A stretch of DNA of 64,000 nt from Salmonirosea aquatica (GTDB lineage: Bacteria > Bacteroidota > Bacteroidia > Cytophagales > Spirosomataceae). A program made the translations under genes and the position numbers. Shown one piece after another: positions 10,850 to 20,284 of the stretch. The notes under the pieces were generated by a model that saw nothing but the letters and a program-made list of their open reading frames with translations, had not been told where the DNA came from and ran no database searches. How positions within the stretch are numbered: position 1 is the stretch's first letter; each line of letters begins with the position of its first letter. Location: assembly GCF_009296315.1 (NCBI RefSeq), contig NZ_WHLY01000004.1, positions 1 to 64,000 of the forward strand. The letters are read 5' to 3'.

Positions 10850-11260
10850 CTAAATGCCCCAGCGGGTGGTGGGGCACTTCGACTTGCGCTCCTGGCGCAT
10901 CAGCCAGGAGCGGTCGAAGCCCATGGCCGCCACCTTCACCGTGTCGCGGCCCATGCGCTGGTTGAGCCGGTCCAGCACGGCCATCGCCTTGCGGTCGGCC
11001 TCCCGCATGCGCTCGTTCATGGCGAACAGGTCGGTCTGGATGTAGTCCTGGTGCACGATGGCGCTGACCAGGATACCGGCTTTCTTGTAGGCGTACTGCT
11101 CGCGGTAGATCAGCTCCAGCGCCTTGGCCGCGCAGGCGATCAGCTCCATGCTCGAATTCGAGCACACCGGCAGGGGCACCGACTTGGTCCCGTAGTACTG
11201 GGGCCGGTCCTCCCAGAGTCCCTGCGTAAAGCATTGCCGACAACTCTGGTGTCTTGGCGG
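10850..11260 (-). pseudogene. umuC: umuC 3' remnant (Y-family DNA polymerase V subunit)
   Basis: The minus strand encodes only the end of a UmuC-type translesion polymerase. It reads LWEDRPQYYGTKSVPLPV, then the little-finger segment with AYKKAGILVSAIVHQDYIQTD, then a DUF4113-like tail ending MRQERKSKCPTTRWGI. The ATG at 11179 is internal to this reading, which continues in frame to about 11260 before homology ends. The palm and catalytic domain, about 300 residues, is missing. This is therefore a truncated remnant that converges on yedK. The break near 11260 is probably an insertion or deletion junction. Confidence 0.8.
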
Positions 11261-11527
11261 TTTTGAACCAACGAGAGATCGTTGGCTCGATTCGCGGTCC
11301 GATTTACATGACAGTCAATTTCTTGCGAAGTCATGTTTGTGATTCCTGCATTACGGTCAAATACAGGTCGGACATTTTGTTAGGTTGTACAAAGCCTGCC
11401 TGGTTTTTGCCCACCATTGTGTCCGATTTGGATCCCGGCATTTTACCGCCAACTAATTTCCTGCCTATAAGTAGCTGATTTCAAGAAAAAGAGACTAGCT
11501 TGTGAGTAAATCCCGCTGACGATCATC
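11261..11527. other. Intergenic gap, no gene recognised
   Basis: This gap lies between the umuC remnant and the hybrid sensor gene. The short readings across it show no family motif. It presumably holds the sensor's promoter and a recombination junction. Confidence 0.4.
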
Positions 11528-14500
11528 ATGATCAGGTTCGCTATCCGGCCCTTACTCGGTTTGTCACTCTTCTTATTCAGCGGAGCAAGCCTCTGCGCCC
11601 AAAACACGATTCTTGAAACTGTCAGCACCCCTCCGGGCATTGATCCCCACGAGATCGCCGACATTCGCCAGGATAGCCGGGGATACCTCTGGCTAGCCAC
11701 CGGCTCGGGCCTGCTCCGGTATGATGGCCACACCTGGAGGGTGTACCAGCATGATCCGAAAACCGCAAATTCGCTGGCCGGGGACAATGTCAGAAGCATT
11801 TGCCCCACGCGTGATGGGTTGATTTGGATCGGTGGATGGAGCGCAGGCCTAGACTGTATGAACCCGGAAACCGGAAAATTCACGCACTATGAGGTGGTGG
11901 AAACAAAGGAATACAGGTATGAAAACAACTCGATCAGTGCGCTTCTGGAAGATCACTTGGGAAATCTCTGGGTAGGCACGGTAGGCGGCTTATATCGTTT
12001 TGAGAAAGCGACAGGCAAATTCACTCCTTATAAATCGATTGCAGGCAACCCCGGGACTATCAGTCATCCGCACGTCAGCAGTATTTTCGAGGACAAACAA
12101 GGCACCCTCTGGGTCGGAACCGGCGATCAGGGCAGCTTGAAGACGATGGAGGGCGGCCTTAATAAGCTTGACCGGAAAACATCCACATTCACCCGTTACC
12201 TGCACAATCCCGCCGATCCGAACAGTCTGATTGAAAACAGGATATTGGCCATTTTTGAAGACAGCCGCGGGACTTTCTGGGTCGGGACGGGTGGAGATGG
12301 ATTGCACACTTTCGATCGGAAAACCGGAAAATTCACCCGGCATTCTTTTCAGGAAGCACATTCCGACCGGCTCAGCTGTCCGTTCCCAAAAGAAAAAAAC
12401 CTGCGTTCTTTCCCCACCAATGGAATCAGGTTTTTCCTGGAAGATCCGGCAGGTGGCATCTGGATCGGGACGCTCGACGCCGGGGCGAACCGGTACGATC
12501 CGAAATCGGGGCTGGTGACTTCGTACAAAACCGCCGAAGACGGTCTGCCTGATTTCAACCTTCTTTCCGCCTGCCGCACCAGGGACGGTACGCTTTGGGT
12601 AGGGACCATACCGGGGCATCTTATCAAAATCACCACAAAGTATAGCCCGATCACGGAAGTGGAAATGCCCTCGGGCATCCATTATTTCGAAGAAGATTCG
12701 ACGGGTACGTTATGGATCGGGTCGATCGTAGGCTTGCTGACCGGTGATTTTGTTTCAAGAGAAGCATCCAAATGGCTCGTCGAGGCTTCGAAGCAAACTT
12801 CACTTTCGACCGATCACGTAACCCGGCTAAACCGCGACAGGCAGGGAAACCGCTGGATTTCCACCTGGAACAATGGGTTATACCGGTATGAGCGCAGGAT
12901 TGGCAGGCATTCCACCGGGAAATTCACGCATTACCGGCACGATTCATCAGACGTTTCGAGCATCAGTCCGGGCGAGGCGGCTGGCTATTACCAGGACCGG
13001 GCCGGCACAGATTGGGTGCTCACCGCAGGGGGTCTGGACAAACTGGATACCCGTTCCGGAAAATTCACGCATTACCGCCATGATGACCGGGATAGCAATT
13101 CCATCAGCAATAATTACATTCTGACCGTCATCGAAGACCGTACAGGCGCATTCTGGGTCGGGACCAACGGTGGCGGGCTGAACCTGATGGACCGGAAAAC
13201 GGGGAAATTCGCACATTTCCTGCCATGGAGCATTGTCACACAGCTGGTAGAGGATGCGGCGGGCACCTTATGGGTGGCTTCCACCGCAGGCTTGCACTAC
13301 TACGACCGGAAACGCGGCGTTTTCATAGCCTTCACAGACCCAAGCTCGGGCAAGCCGCTTCCTTTTGTAAAAGCATTCATCGAAGATAATCACAGAAATT
13401 TGTGGGTGGCCGTCACGAATGGTATTGCCGCAATAAGTGCTGACCGGCGCTCGTTGCGGCTATTTGGTGCCAATTATGGCATTTCGCCCGGTGAAGATTT
13501 CTTTTTTGGGGGAAGCTACAAAAGGCGGGACGGCAGTATTTATTTCGGTAGCATGGACAGGTACTTCCATTTCCAGCCGGAAGAATTGTTAAAGAATCGC
13601 CCCATCGCACCCTTACTGAATTTTGCCGCTTTCCGGGTACATAACCGCACCATCACGCCTCGCGCCAAATCCGTGGAGCTCGCCTATGACCAGAACGTGT
13701 TTTCTATTGATTTCGCGGCCATCGATTTCCGGCATCCGGAGCTTCATTCATACACCCATAAACTTGAAAATTACGACCGGGAATGGCATCCAATCAGCGC
13801 GGAACGTACCGCAGATTACGCCTATGTCCCGCCGGGTAATTACCGGTTCCGCGTCCGGGCGGCCAATAGCGATGGTATTTGGGTTGAAAAATCCCTTGTT
13901 ATCATCATTTCGCCTCCCTGGTGGAGGACCGGCTGGGCTTATGCATCGTATGCCCTGATTTTGGCGGGGCTTTTCTATGTCGGCTGGCAGGCTTTGTTGC
14001 ACCGTGAACGGGCAAAAACCGCATTGAGGATTCGTGAGCTGAAAGTGCAGCAACTAGCAGAAATGGACCGGCTGAAATCTGATTTTTTCACCAATGTAAC
14101 GCACGAGTTCCGCACACCACTGACTCTGATTATCAGTCCGTTGGAATATTGGCTTTCGAACATGTCTGAAAGCGATCCGTATGCTTCCCAGTTCCGGAGC
14201 ATGCTGCGAAATGGCAGGAGCTTGCTGCATCTGGTTAATCAATTACTCGATCTCTCCAAACTGGAAGGTGGTAAAATGCAGCTCGATCTAAAGCCGGGCG
14301 ATCTGATCCATTTTGTGAATCGTGTTGCCGGTTCGTTCCATTCACTTGCTGAAAGTCACAGGATCGCATTTCGGGTCACGGCGCCGGAAGGGAGTCTTTG
14401 GTTAAAATTCGATGCGGATAAGCTGGAAAAGGTTTTAAACAATGTGCTATCCAATGCCTTTAAGTTCACTCCTGACAATGGACAGGTTTCGCTGTCACTG

Positions 14501-15694
14501 CAATTGTCCTCAGTTTGGGAGAATCAGCAAAAAACCACCGGGGAACCGTTCGTTTTTGTTGAGATAAAAGTCAGAGACAACGGTCCCGGAATTCCGGCTG
14601 GTCAGCTTGAATGGATTTTCGACCGGTTCTATCAGATGGATGGTTCACTTGCCCGGGGGCACGAAGGCTCGGGCATTGGTTTGGCGCTTGCACGCGAGCT
14701 GGTGGAACTGCATGAGGGAACGATTGCGGTATCCAGTAAGCTAGGCCAGGGAAGTGAATTCAGGGTCTCGCTGCCATTGGAAATGCTTCATTCCGCCCAA
14801 AGTGGGCAGCTGGGTAAATCACCAGCCAATGCGGTAACCCTCCAATCCTACGAAACGATCGAGGCGCGCCTCTCTGAAAAGGGAACGCAGGAATGGTCTG
14901 ATTTACATCCCGAAATTCCTCTGATCCTGGTTGTGGAGGATCATGCCGATCTGCGTGATTTCATAATGCGCTCATTGACGGAAAATGGAATTTACCGGGT
15001 TATGGAAGCTGTCAACGGGGCCGAGGGTTACAGGATCGCTCAGGAGCAAATTCCAGATCTGATCATTTCGGATATTATGATGCCCGTCCAGGCCGGACTA
15101 GATGGCCTGGAGTTAGGCCGGCGTTTGAAAAACGATGAGAACACCAGCCACATTCCGGTTATCCTGCTGACTGCCAGAACTTCGGTTGAGAACAAATTGC
15201 AGGGGCTGGAAACGGGAGCCGACGACTACCTGACCAAACCGTTTGAAGTGCGGGAGCTGCTCATCCGGGTCGGTAACCTGATCGAAGGCCGCCGCAAGCT
15301 GAAAGAACTCTATAGACGCGAAGTCGTTTTGCGACCCGCCAACATCACAATTTCTTCCGTCGATGAACAGTTCCTGAGTCGCGCCATGGCAGTTATCGAG
15401 CGGTTCATGTCCGACGAGAATTTCAATGTAGAAACCTTCGGTAAAGAAATCGGGATGAGCCGGATGCAGCTTTACCGAAAGCTGCAGGCCCTGGCCGGCC
15501 AGTCGCCCAGCGATTTTATCCGGACTTTCCGTCTGCAGCGCGCCGCACAACTGTTATCCTCAAATGCAGGCACAGTGTCTCAAATTGCCGATCAGGTCGG
15601 TTTCGCCTCGCATTCCTACTTCTCCAAATGCTTCCAGGATCAGTTCGGCAGAACGCCATCCGCCTTCCTTGCCGAGCTCGACCGCACGCTTTGA
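11528..15694 (+). CDS. Hybrid two-component sensor kinase/response regulator with AraC domain
   Basis: This 1,388-residue protein joins a whole two-component system in one chain. A signal peptide (residues 1-24, ending SLCAQ) is followed by many Reg_prop repeats such as LGNLWVGTVGGLYRF and GTFWVGTGGDGLHTF, forming two periplasmic propellers to about 690. A Y_Y_Y domain comes next (about 730-795), then one membrane helix (about 800-823). The HisKA box NVTHEFRTPL has His859. An HATPase domain shows DNGPGIP and GSGIGLAL, a REC domain has the phosphoacceptor in ISDIMMP (Asp1182), and the C-terminus is an AraC helix-turn-helix. Such proteins usually sense a polysaccharide fragment or small ligand and activate neighbouring genes. 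Here the nearest co-directional gene encodes a secreted serine hydrolase, which is a plausible target. No SusC/SusD pair is adjacent. Confidence 0.95.
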   Translation: MIRFAIRPLLGLSLFLFSGASLCAQNTILETVSTPPGIDPHEIADIRQDSRGYLWLATGSGLLRYDGHTWRVYQHDPKTANSLAGDNVRSICPTRDGLIWIGGWSAGLDCMNPETGKFTHYEVVETKEYRYENNSISALLEDHLGNLWVGTVGGLYRFEKATGKFTPYKSIAGNPGTISHPHVSSIFEDKQGTLWVGTGDQGSLKTMEGGLNKLDRKTSTFTRYLHNPADPNSLIENRILAIFEDSRGTFWVGTGGDGLHTFDRKTGKFTRHSFQEAHSDRLSCPFPKEKNLRSFPTNGIRFFLEDPAGGIWIGTLDAGANRYDPKSGLVTSYKTAEDGLPDFNLLSACRTRDGTLWVGTIPGHLIKITTKYSPITEVEMPSGIHYFEEDSTGTLWIGSIVGLLTGDFVSREASKWLVEASKQTSLSTDHVTRLNRDRQGNRWISTWNNGLYRYERRIGRHSTGKFTHYRHDSSDVSSISPGEAAGYYQDRAGTDWVLTAGGLDKLDTRSGKFTHYRHDDRDSNSISNNYILTVIEDRTGAFWVGTNGGGLNLMDRKTGKFAHFLPWSIVTQLVEDAAGTLWVASTAGLHYYDRKRGVFIAFTDPSSGKPLPFVKAFIEDNHRNLWVAVTNGIAAISADRRSLRLFGANYGISPGEDFFFGGSYKRRDGSIYFGSMDRYFHFQPEELLKNRPIAPLLNFAAFRVHNRTITPRAKSVELAYDQNVFSIDFAAIDFRHPELHSYTHKLENYDREWHPISAERTADYAYVPPGNYRFRVRAANSDGIWVEKSLVIIISPPWWRTGWAYASYALILAGLFYVGWQALLHRERAKTALRIRELKVQQLAEMDRLKSDFFTNVTHEFRTPLTLIISPLEYWLSNMSESDPYASQFRSMLRNGRSLLHLVNQLLDLSKLEGGKMQLDLKPGDLIHFVNRVAGSFHSLAESHRIAFRVTAPEGSLWLKFDADKLEKVLNNVLSNAFKFTPDNGQVSLSLQLSSVWENQQKTTGEPFVFVEIKVRDNGPGIPAGQLEWIFDRFYQMDGSLARGHEGSGIGLALARELVELHEGTIAVSSKLGQGSEFRVSLPLEMLHSAQSGQLGKSPANAVTLQSYETIEARLSEKGTQEWSDLHPEIPLILVVEDHADLRDFIMRSLTENGIYRVMEAVNGAEGYRIAQEQIPDLIISDIMMPVQAGLDGLELGRRLKNDENTSHIPVILLTARTSVENKLQGLETGADDYLTKPFEVRELLIRVGNLIEGRRKLKELYRREVVLRPANITISSVDEQFLSRAMAVIERFMSDENFNVETFGKEIGMSRMQLYRKLQALAGQSPSDFIRTFRLQRAAQLLSSNAGTVSQIADQVGFASHSYFSKCFQDQFGRTPSAFLAELDRTL

Positions 15695-15915
15695 GCTGCT
15701 CCGATTTTCTGACGTATACACATTCCCGGTTACCAGTCTTACAGCTTTTGTTACGGGTGTTGTAGGGTTTTCGTATCTCAAAAAACCTTGTTTTCCGCAC
15801 GTTACCGGATTGTTACATTGAGGGCGGATTGTGCTAGCCACCGCCTGCGCCGGCCAGCTACCTTTACAAAAAATCACCGCTTCTTCTTTTTGCATTCAAC
15901 ATACAGTATAAAATC

Positions 15916-17525
15916 ATGAACAGCAAAAGCTTGCTATTCAGCGTGACGATAGTCATTCAGTCACTTACAAAAGCATTCTCACAGTCCCTGCCGCCAAAGA
16001 CAATCTGGCAGATCGACAGCTTATTTTCGACCTGGACTTCCAACACCAGCCCGGGTTGCACGATCGGTATCGTGAGAAATGACACGCTGGTTTACGCAAA
16101 GGGCTATGGCATGGCTAACCTGGAGTACGATGTTGCCAACACCCCGGAAACCATCTTTCACGTTGCCTCGATTTCCAAACAGTTTACAGCCTGGTCGGTC
16201 CTTTTACTGGCGAGAGAAGGGAAGCTTAATCTCACGGATGACATTCACAAATACCTGCCCTGTTTTCCGGACCTGAAAGCAAAGATTACGATACAACATT
16301 TGCTGAACCACACAAGCGGAATCCGGGATCAATGGCAATTACTGGCCATATCGGGCACAAGGCTCGACGATGTGGTCACGCAGGATCAGATCATCAAGGT
16401 GCTAGCCAAACAACGGGCACTGAATTTCACCCCCGGAGACCAGTACAACTATTCGAGCAGCGGCTACACCATGCTCGCCGAAATCGTGAAGTCGGTAACT
16501 GGCCAGACACTACGCCAATTTGCAGATTCGGCGATCTTCAAACCATTGAAAATGACGAATACGCATTTTCACGACAATGGCGCGGAGATCGTCAGGAACC
16601 GCTCATATTCCTATAACCGCATGGAGGAGACGCATTTCACCAATAGCACTTTGAGCTGTTCTACCGCGGGGGCAACCGGTCTTTTAACCAACATTGTCGA
16701 TTTAGCTGTATGGGTCACAAGCTTATGTAATCCAGTAAAGGCGGATCAGCAGACCGTTGAAATGCTAACGAAAAAGTTGGCATTAAACAGCGGCGAGCGA
16801 TTGACCTATGCCAGCGGGATTACCGTGAATACCTTTAAAGGATGGAAGCAATATGCGCATGGTGGCAGCGACGCGGGTTTCCGGACACATATGGCTGTTT
16901 TTCCCGAAAAGAAAATGGGCTTCGTCGTGCTCAGTAATGTGGGTGATTTTGATCCCGACGCCAGGGTGCACGCATTGGCCGATCTTTTTTTGGAGGAAAA
17001 CAAAATGGAGCCGAAAAGAGAATCGGCATACAGCCCGGCTAGGGTGTTGGCAGATACATTGGGACTTGCAAAGCTTGCAGGCAACTACATTGGCGACGAC
17101 GGGCTCCCTTTGAGCTTTGAAAAGAAAGGCACTGGCTTGTATTCTCATCTTTTTGACCAAACTGCTCTTTTGCAGCAAGATTCACCAAACAACTTTTCAC
17201 TGGGAGGGGCGGATCGTGCCCGTTTCATTTTCAAGACAGATGGAAAAGATACCACAGTGGATGTCAAGGCGGCAGACCAGTGTTATCACCTCGACAAGTA
17301 CACATGAAACACATCGCAATCCCTAAACACATTGAAAACGTACCTGGGCGCCTATCACAGCCCGGAGCTGGATTGCAGGTATGAGATCGTCATGCGAAAT
17401 GGCCAGTTGTTTATCACCAGTCCGAAATACGATTCTCCGATCACCTGCTCAACGGAAACTGGTGGATGAGCCATCTGACGATGTCACGGGATACAAAAAA
17501 ACGCATCACAGGCTTCGAGGTGTAG
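15916..17525 (+). pseudogene. Secreted serine hydrolase (class C beta-lactamase/esterase fold), frameshifted near the 3' end
   Basis: The first 463 residues are an intact secreted serine hydrolase. It has a signal peptide ending AFSQ, the SxxK nucleophile motif SISK (Ser85, Lys88), the YxN-type motif in DQYNYSSSGY, and a later HGGSDAGF motif in place of the KTG triad. The frame stops at 17307, but the usual C-terminal barrel domain continues in other frames: TLKTYLGAYHSPELDCRYEI from about 17328, then after a second shift LLNGNWWMSHLTMSRDTKKR and RITGFEV ending with TAG at 17523-17525. The family often acts on D-amino-acid peptides, esters or beta-lactams, and the substrate cannot be told from sequence. 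The two shifts may be sequencing errors. The catalytic domain itself would still be made. Confidence 0.8.
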
Positions 17526-17575
17526 GCATTCGGGGTCAAGCATTTGAAATTTCATAAAATAAACAACCAGGAATA

Positions 17576-17788
17576 ATGTCATCCGCAACCATCCCAATTC
17601 CCATGAAAACCGACTCGCCCAACCTGGACAAAAAACTGCTGCTAATCCTGATCGCCGCATACGGGATCGTGGTGCTGATCATCTGCTGGTTTGCATTCGA
17701 CAGCGTGCTGGCATTTTTCAGGTACATTCTCTCCCATACAGCTATCACTTCAAACAACGGCCACGATCTGTTCCTTTCGGGAAAATGA
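17576..17788 (+). CDS. Small single-span membrane protein
   Basis: This 70-residue protein has one clear membrane helix (LLLILIAAYGIVVLIICWFAF) after a polar N-terminus. The ATG at 17576 follows AGGA by three bases, a rare Shine-Dalgarno-like start here; an alternative ATG is at 17603. Its TGA overlaps a possible ATG of the next gene (ATGA at 17785), so the two are probably co-transcribed. No family was recognised. Confidence 0.5.
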   Translation: MSSATIPIPMKTDSPNLDKKLLLILIAAYGIVVLIICWFAFDSVLAFFRYILSHTAITSNNGHDLFLSGK

Positions 17789-17820
17789 TCAGTCCATTAT
17801 ACCAAACCTTCACTAACATC

Positions 17821-18837
17821 ATGGAAATTTCACTAAAAAATACAGGTTCCAAAAGCATCTCCATCCGCAAGGGCCGCTACTTTTTTGTTTCAATGGCCAT
17901 TCTGTTTCCAATTTTGGCCGCACTTGGCTTTATTCCGGACTATCAGATGTTCGCTCAGGAGAACATCAAATTGCATTGGTTTTTGCATGTTCATGGTCTC
18001 ATTATGACGGCGTGGTTGGGAATATTTTTGGCGCTAACCCTGCTAGTCGCCAAGGACAATGTGAAACGTCACCGGCAGCTCGGGCAAACTGGATTTGTAT
18101 TTGGCATCCTTGTCTGGCTGTCGCTGCTCGGTATTACTGTTCGCGCATTGATCGTCAATAATCCGCCCGAGCCAGGCGGCCAGTTTGATATCTTATTCAT
18201 TCAGTTGTACTTACTGGTTCTTTTCGGCATTTTCTTTGCATGGGGAATACTCGTTCGGAAACAAGCGGCCGCTCACAAACGGTTACTTTTACTGGCAACA
18301 CTGATCGTCATTCAGGCCGGCATTGACCGGATAAGATTTCTGCCCGGTCTTCAAACAGCCGTATTCGTCCGGTTTATTTATCTCGATATACTCCTGATTC
18401 CATTGTTCATTTACGATTGGCTCAGCCTCAGACGTTTTCATTTAATTACCTGGGTTGGCACGTTGCTGATCGTGATTTTTCAAACCAGTATTACGTTGAG
18501 TTGGGGCTCGCCCGGCTGGCACCATTTCTGGTATGCTGCAATCACGCCATTTGTGGAGCGGGTACCTGAAATAGAGCTTGCTGATGTGAAAACCGACTTG
18601 CTTCTGGGCAACTACGGTGACCAAAAATGGCATTTAACCGTCAGCCGCGAAGCTGGAAAGCTCTACTTGCAATTACCGGGAAATCCCAAATGGGAACTTG
18701 GTGCAGCCTCTGAAACTGACTTGTTCCTCAAAGCCGATAACTGGAAACTTCATTTTGTGAAAGGGCCCGATGGCAAGGTGACAAAGCTGGTGAATGACCA
18801 GATCTTCAAGGTTTGGGAGGTTCCGAGAATGCAATAA
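17821..18837 (+). CDS. Multi-span membrane protein of unknown function
   Basis: About 338 residues from MEISLKNTG; an upstream ATG at 17785 that overlaps the previous stop is also possible. The N-terminal two thirds holds about six or seven hydrophobic helices with HVHGLIMTAWLG, an RHRQLGQTG loop and HKRLLLLATL. The pattern is that of uncharacterised Bacteroidota membrane proteins seen near regulators. The C-terminal 90 residues are soluble and barrel-like (GNYGDQKWHLTVSREAGKLY, ending FKVWEVP), resembling the small beta domain at the end of serine-hydrolase proteins such as the broken gene just upstream. This suggests that a shared domain or fusion linked the two genes. No catalytic motif was recognised. 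Confidence 0.6.
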   Translation: MEISLKNTGSKSISIRKGRYFFVSMAILFPILAALGFIPDYQMFAQENIKLHWFLHVHGLIMTAWLGIFLALTLLVAKDNVKRHRQLGQTGFVFGILVWLSLLGITVRALIVNNPPEPGGQFDILFIQLYLLVLFGIFFAWGILVRKQAAAHKRLLLLATLIVIQAGIDRIRFLPGLQTAVFVRFIYLDILLIPLFIYDWLSLRRFHLITWVGTLLIVIFQTSITLSWGSPGWHHFWYAAITPFVERVPEIELADVKTDLLLGNYGDQKWHLTVSREAGKLYLQLPGNPKWELGAASETDLFLKADNWKLHFVKGPDGKVTKLVNDQIFKVWEVPRMQ

Positions 18838-18874
18838 ATTATCACAATAAAAATCCTAAATTCCTTTGGAATTG

Positions 18875-19315
18875 CTATTCTGCAACAACTGCAATGACGT
18901 CTATTTCAATGAGCAGCCCTTCAAGCGCCAGTGATTGCACGCCAATCCAGGTGCTGGCTGGAAGGTTCTCGAAAGGAAAAGCGCGTCGGAAAGCGTCGCC
19001 AACTACCATCGCATCTTCCTGTTTATAATTCTTTACATAGATATTGATCTTGACAACATCCCTTGTTGTCGCGCCCACAGATCCCAGCGCCAGTTGCAGG
19101 TTTCTGAAGGCTTGGTCTGCTTGTTTGGAAAGGTTATTTTCACCGATGAGCTCATTATGCTGATTAACGGAAACCTGACCTGATAGGTAGATCGTCGTCA
19201 TTCCGCCATTATTGACAGTGGCTATTTGCGAAAATGCCTGCGTCCATTTGGGTAATCCTGGAGGATTAACAAAGCTCTTTTCCAAGGTCAGGGTATCTAA
19301 TGAAACTATATGCAA
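18875..19315 (-). CDS. RidA family (YjgF/YER057c/UK114) protein
   Basis: RidA proteins form trimers that hydrolyse reactive enamine/imine intermediates. The 146-residue reading has the family's core: GMTTIYLSGQVSVN, QADQAFRNLQLALGSVGAT, VVKINIYVKNY, and the C-terminal PASTWIGVQSLALEGLLIEIDVIAVV. The usual Arg-x-Asn/Cys pattern differs here, so it may be a RidA-like subgroup rather than a classical RidA. It stands alone on the minus strand, downstream of a long palindrome, and converges on the membrane protein gene. Confidence 0.88.
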   Translation of the reverse strand: MHIVSLDTLTLEKSFVNPPGLPKWTQAFSQIATVNNGGMTTIYLSGQVSVNQHNELIGENNLSKQADQAFRNLQLALGSVGATTRDVVKINIYVKNYKQEDAMVVGDAFRRAFPFENLPASTWIGVQSLALEGLLIEIDVIAVVAE

Positions 19316-19451
19316 GTCTGATTTTCATCTTTTTTAGTTGGAATCGATGAGCTTTGCATTCCAACACCCAATAAGATGGGTAATTGTAAATCAACCGCAT
19401 CTAGAGCCATTGATTACTAAGGTACGTAAGAAAAGCGGTAATCCTCCTATT

Positions 19452-19524
19452 GAACCTGCTACATTTGACTGGACATAAAGTTAAGAATGATCTAACTGAA
19501 TGTCCAGTCAAATGTAGCAGGTTC
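19452..19524. repeat. Long perfect inverted repeat, 24-bp arms
   Basis: The arm at 19452-19475 (starting GAACCTGCTACATTT) is the exact reverse complement of 19501-19524, with a 25-base spacer. The spacer holds a nested AGTTA/TAACT pair. It sits between the GNAT stop and the RidA start on the minus strand. There is no T run, so it is not an ordinary intrinsic terminator. It may be a small MITE-like element or an mRNA processing hairpin. Confidence 0.75.
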
Positions 19525-19585
19525 TTTCTGCCAGTTTCTCGTAAAAATCTACCCCTGTATCCCGAGATGGAGCAAGAGAGGTTGC

Positions 19586-20269
19586 TTATTGCAAATTTTT
19601 CTTCAATATGTAGATGAACATCGCGGCACGTTCTATAAACCCCATTTGTCGGTAGATACCGTGTGCCCGCGTATTGTCCGCTCGCACGTGGAGGTATGGT
19701 AGTTTTCCCTCAGCCCGAATATGCCGTATCTGACTATGGATCAATTGCCGGGCATAGCCCCTGCCGGTGTGGTCGGGATGGGTACAAACGGCACTAATCT
19801 CCACGTGGGTACCACTGTCAAACCGCCGACCCGCCATTGCTACCAGTTGTCCTCCCTCGTAGATCCCTTCATACCCGCCAAAAGCGATAGTGTCTGCCAG
19901 AAAAGGCCCCGGTGGGCTAAGCTGAGTTAGGGCCAGCATTTGTGGCACATCGCTTCTGGAAAGGGCCGGTAGGGGCGCATCTCCCGCATCGGGGGTAGCT
20001 CCCTCAAAAAGCATTTGGAAACCATCGATCCGATTAATGATTGTCCACGGTGAATGAGTCAGATTTTGCTCTTTCCTGAACAGAGCGACTGGCTGATTGT
20101 CAGGAACCACCTCCCATAAATTGTCAAAATGCTCACGCGTATTTTCGGCCACGGCTGCAAACGGCGCAATCGCCGGCTGGAAATATTTGGCCCCTGCACT
20201 GCCTAAGGCCAGATGTTTATTGCCACTGGTCAGTGCCGACCAAACCGGATTATCGAGGGTTTCTATCAT
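19586..20269 (-). CDS. GNAT family N-acetyltransferase (FR47-like)
   Basis: GNAT enzymes move an acetyl group from acetyl-CoA to an amine. The 227-residue protein has a divergent N-terminal half (MIETLDNPVWSALTSGNKHL) and a C-terminal GNAT fold. That fold shows EISAVCTHPDHTGRGYARQL, which holds the acetyl-CoA pyrophosphate loop (R/Q-x-x-G-x-G/A), followed by YLHVRADNTRAHGIYRQMGF. This arrangement matches FR47-type proteins. It starts 15 bp after the HxlR stop, so the two very likely form one operon on the minus strand controlled from the shared HxlR/SDR intergenic region. The substrate is unknown. Confidence 0.85.
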   Translation of the reverse strand: MIETLDNPVWSALTSGNKHLALGSAGAKYFQPAIAPFAAVAENTREHFDNLWEVVPDNQPVALFRKEQNLTHSPWTIINRIDGFQMLFEGATPDAGDAPLPALSRSDVPQMLALTQLSPPGPFLADTIAFGGYEGIYEGGQLVAMAGRRFDSGTHVEISAVCTHPDHTGRGYARQLIHSQIRHIRAEGKLPYLHVRADNTRAHGIYRQMGFIERAAMFIYILKKNLQ

Positions 20270-20284
20270 ATGGTACGCGATAAA

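Noticed and set aside
10815-11243. Long minus-strand reading rich in G, A, R and P
   Set aside because: It is a shadow of the umuC remnant, which is read in another minus frame with clear UmuC motifs.
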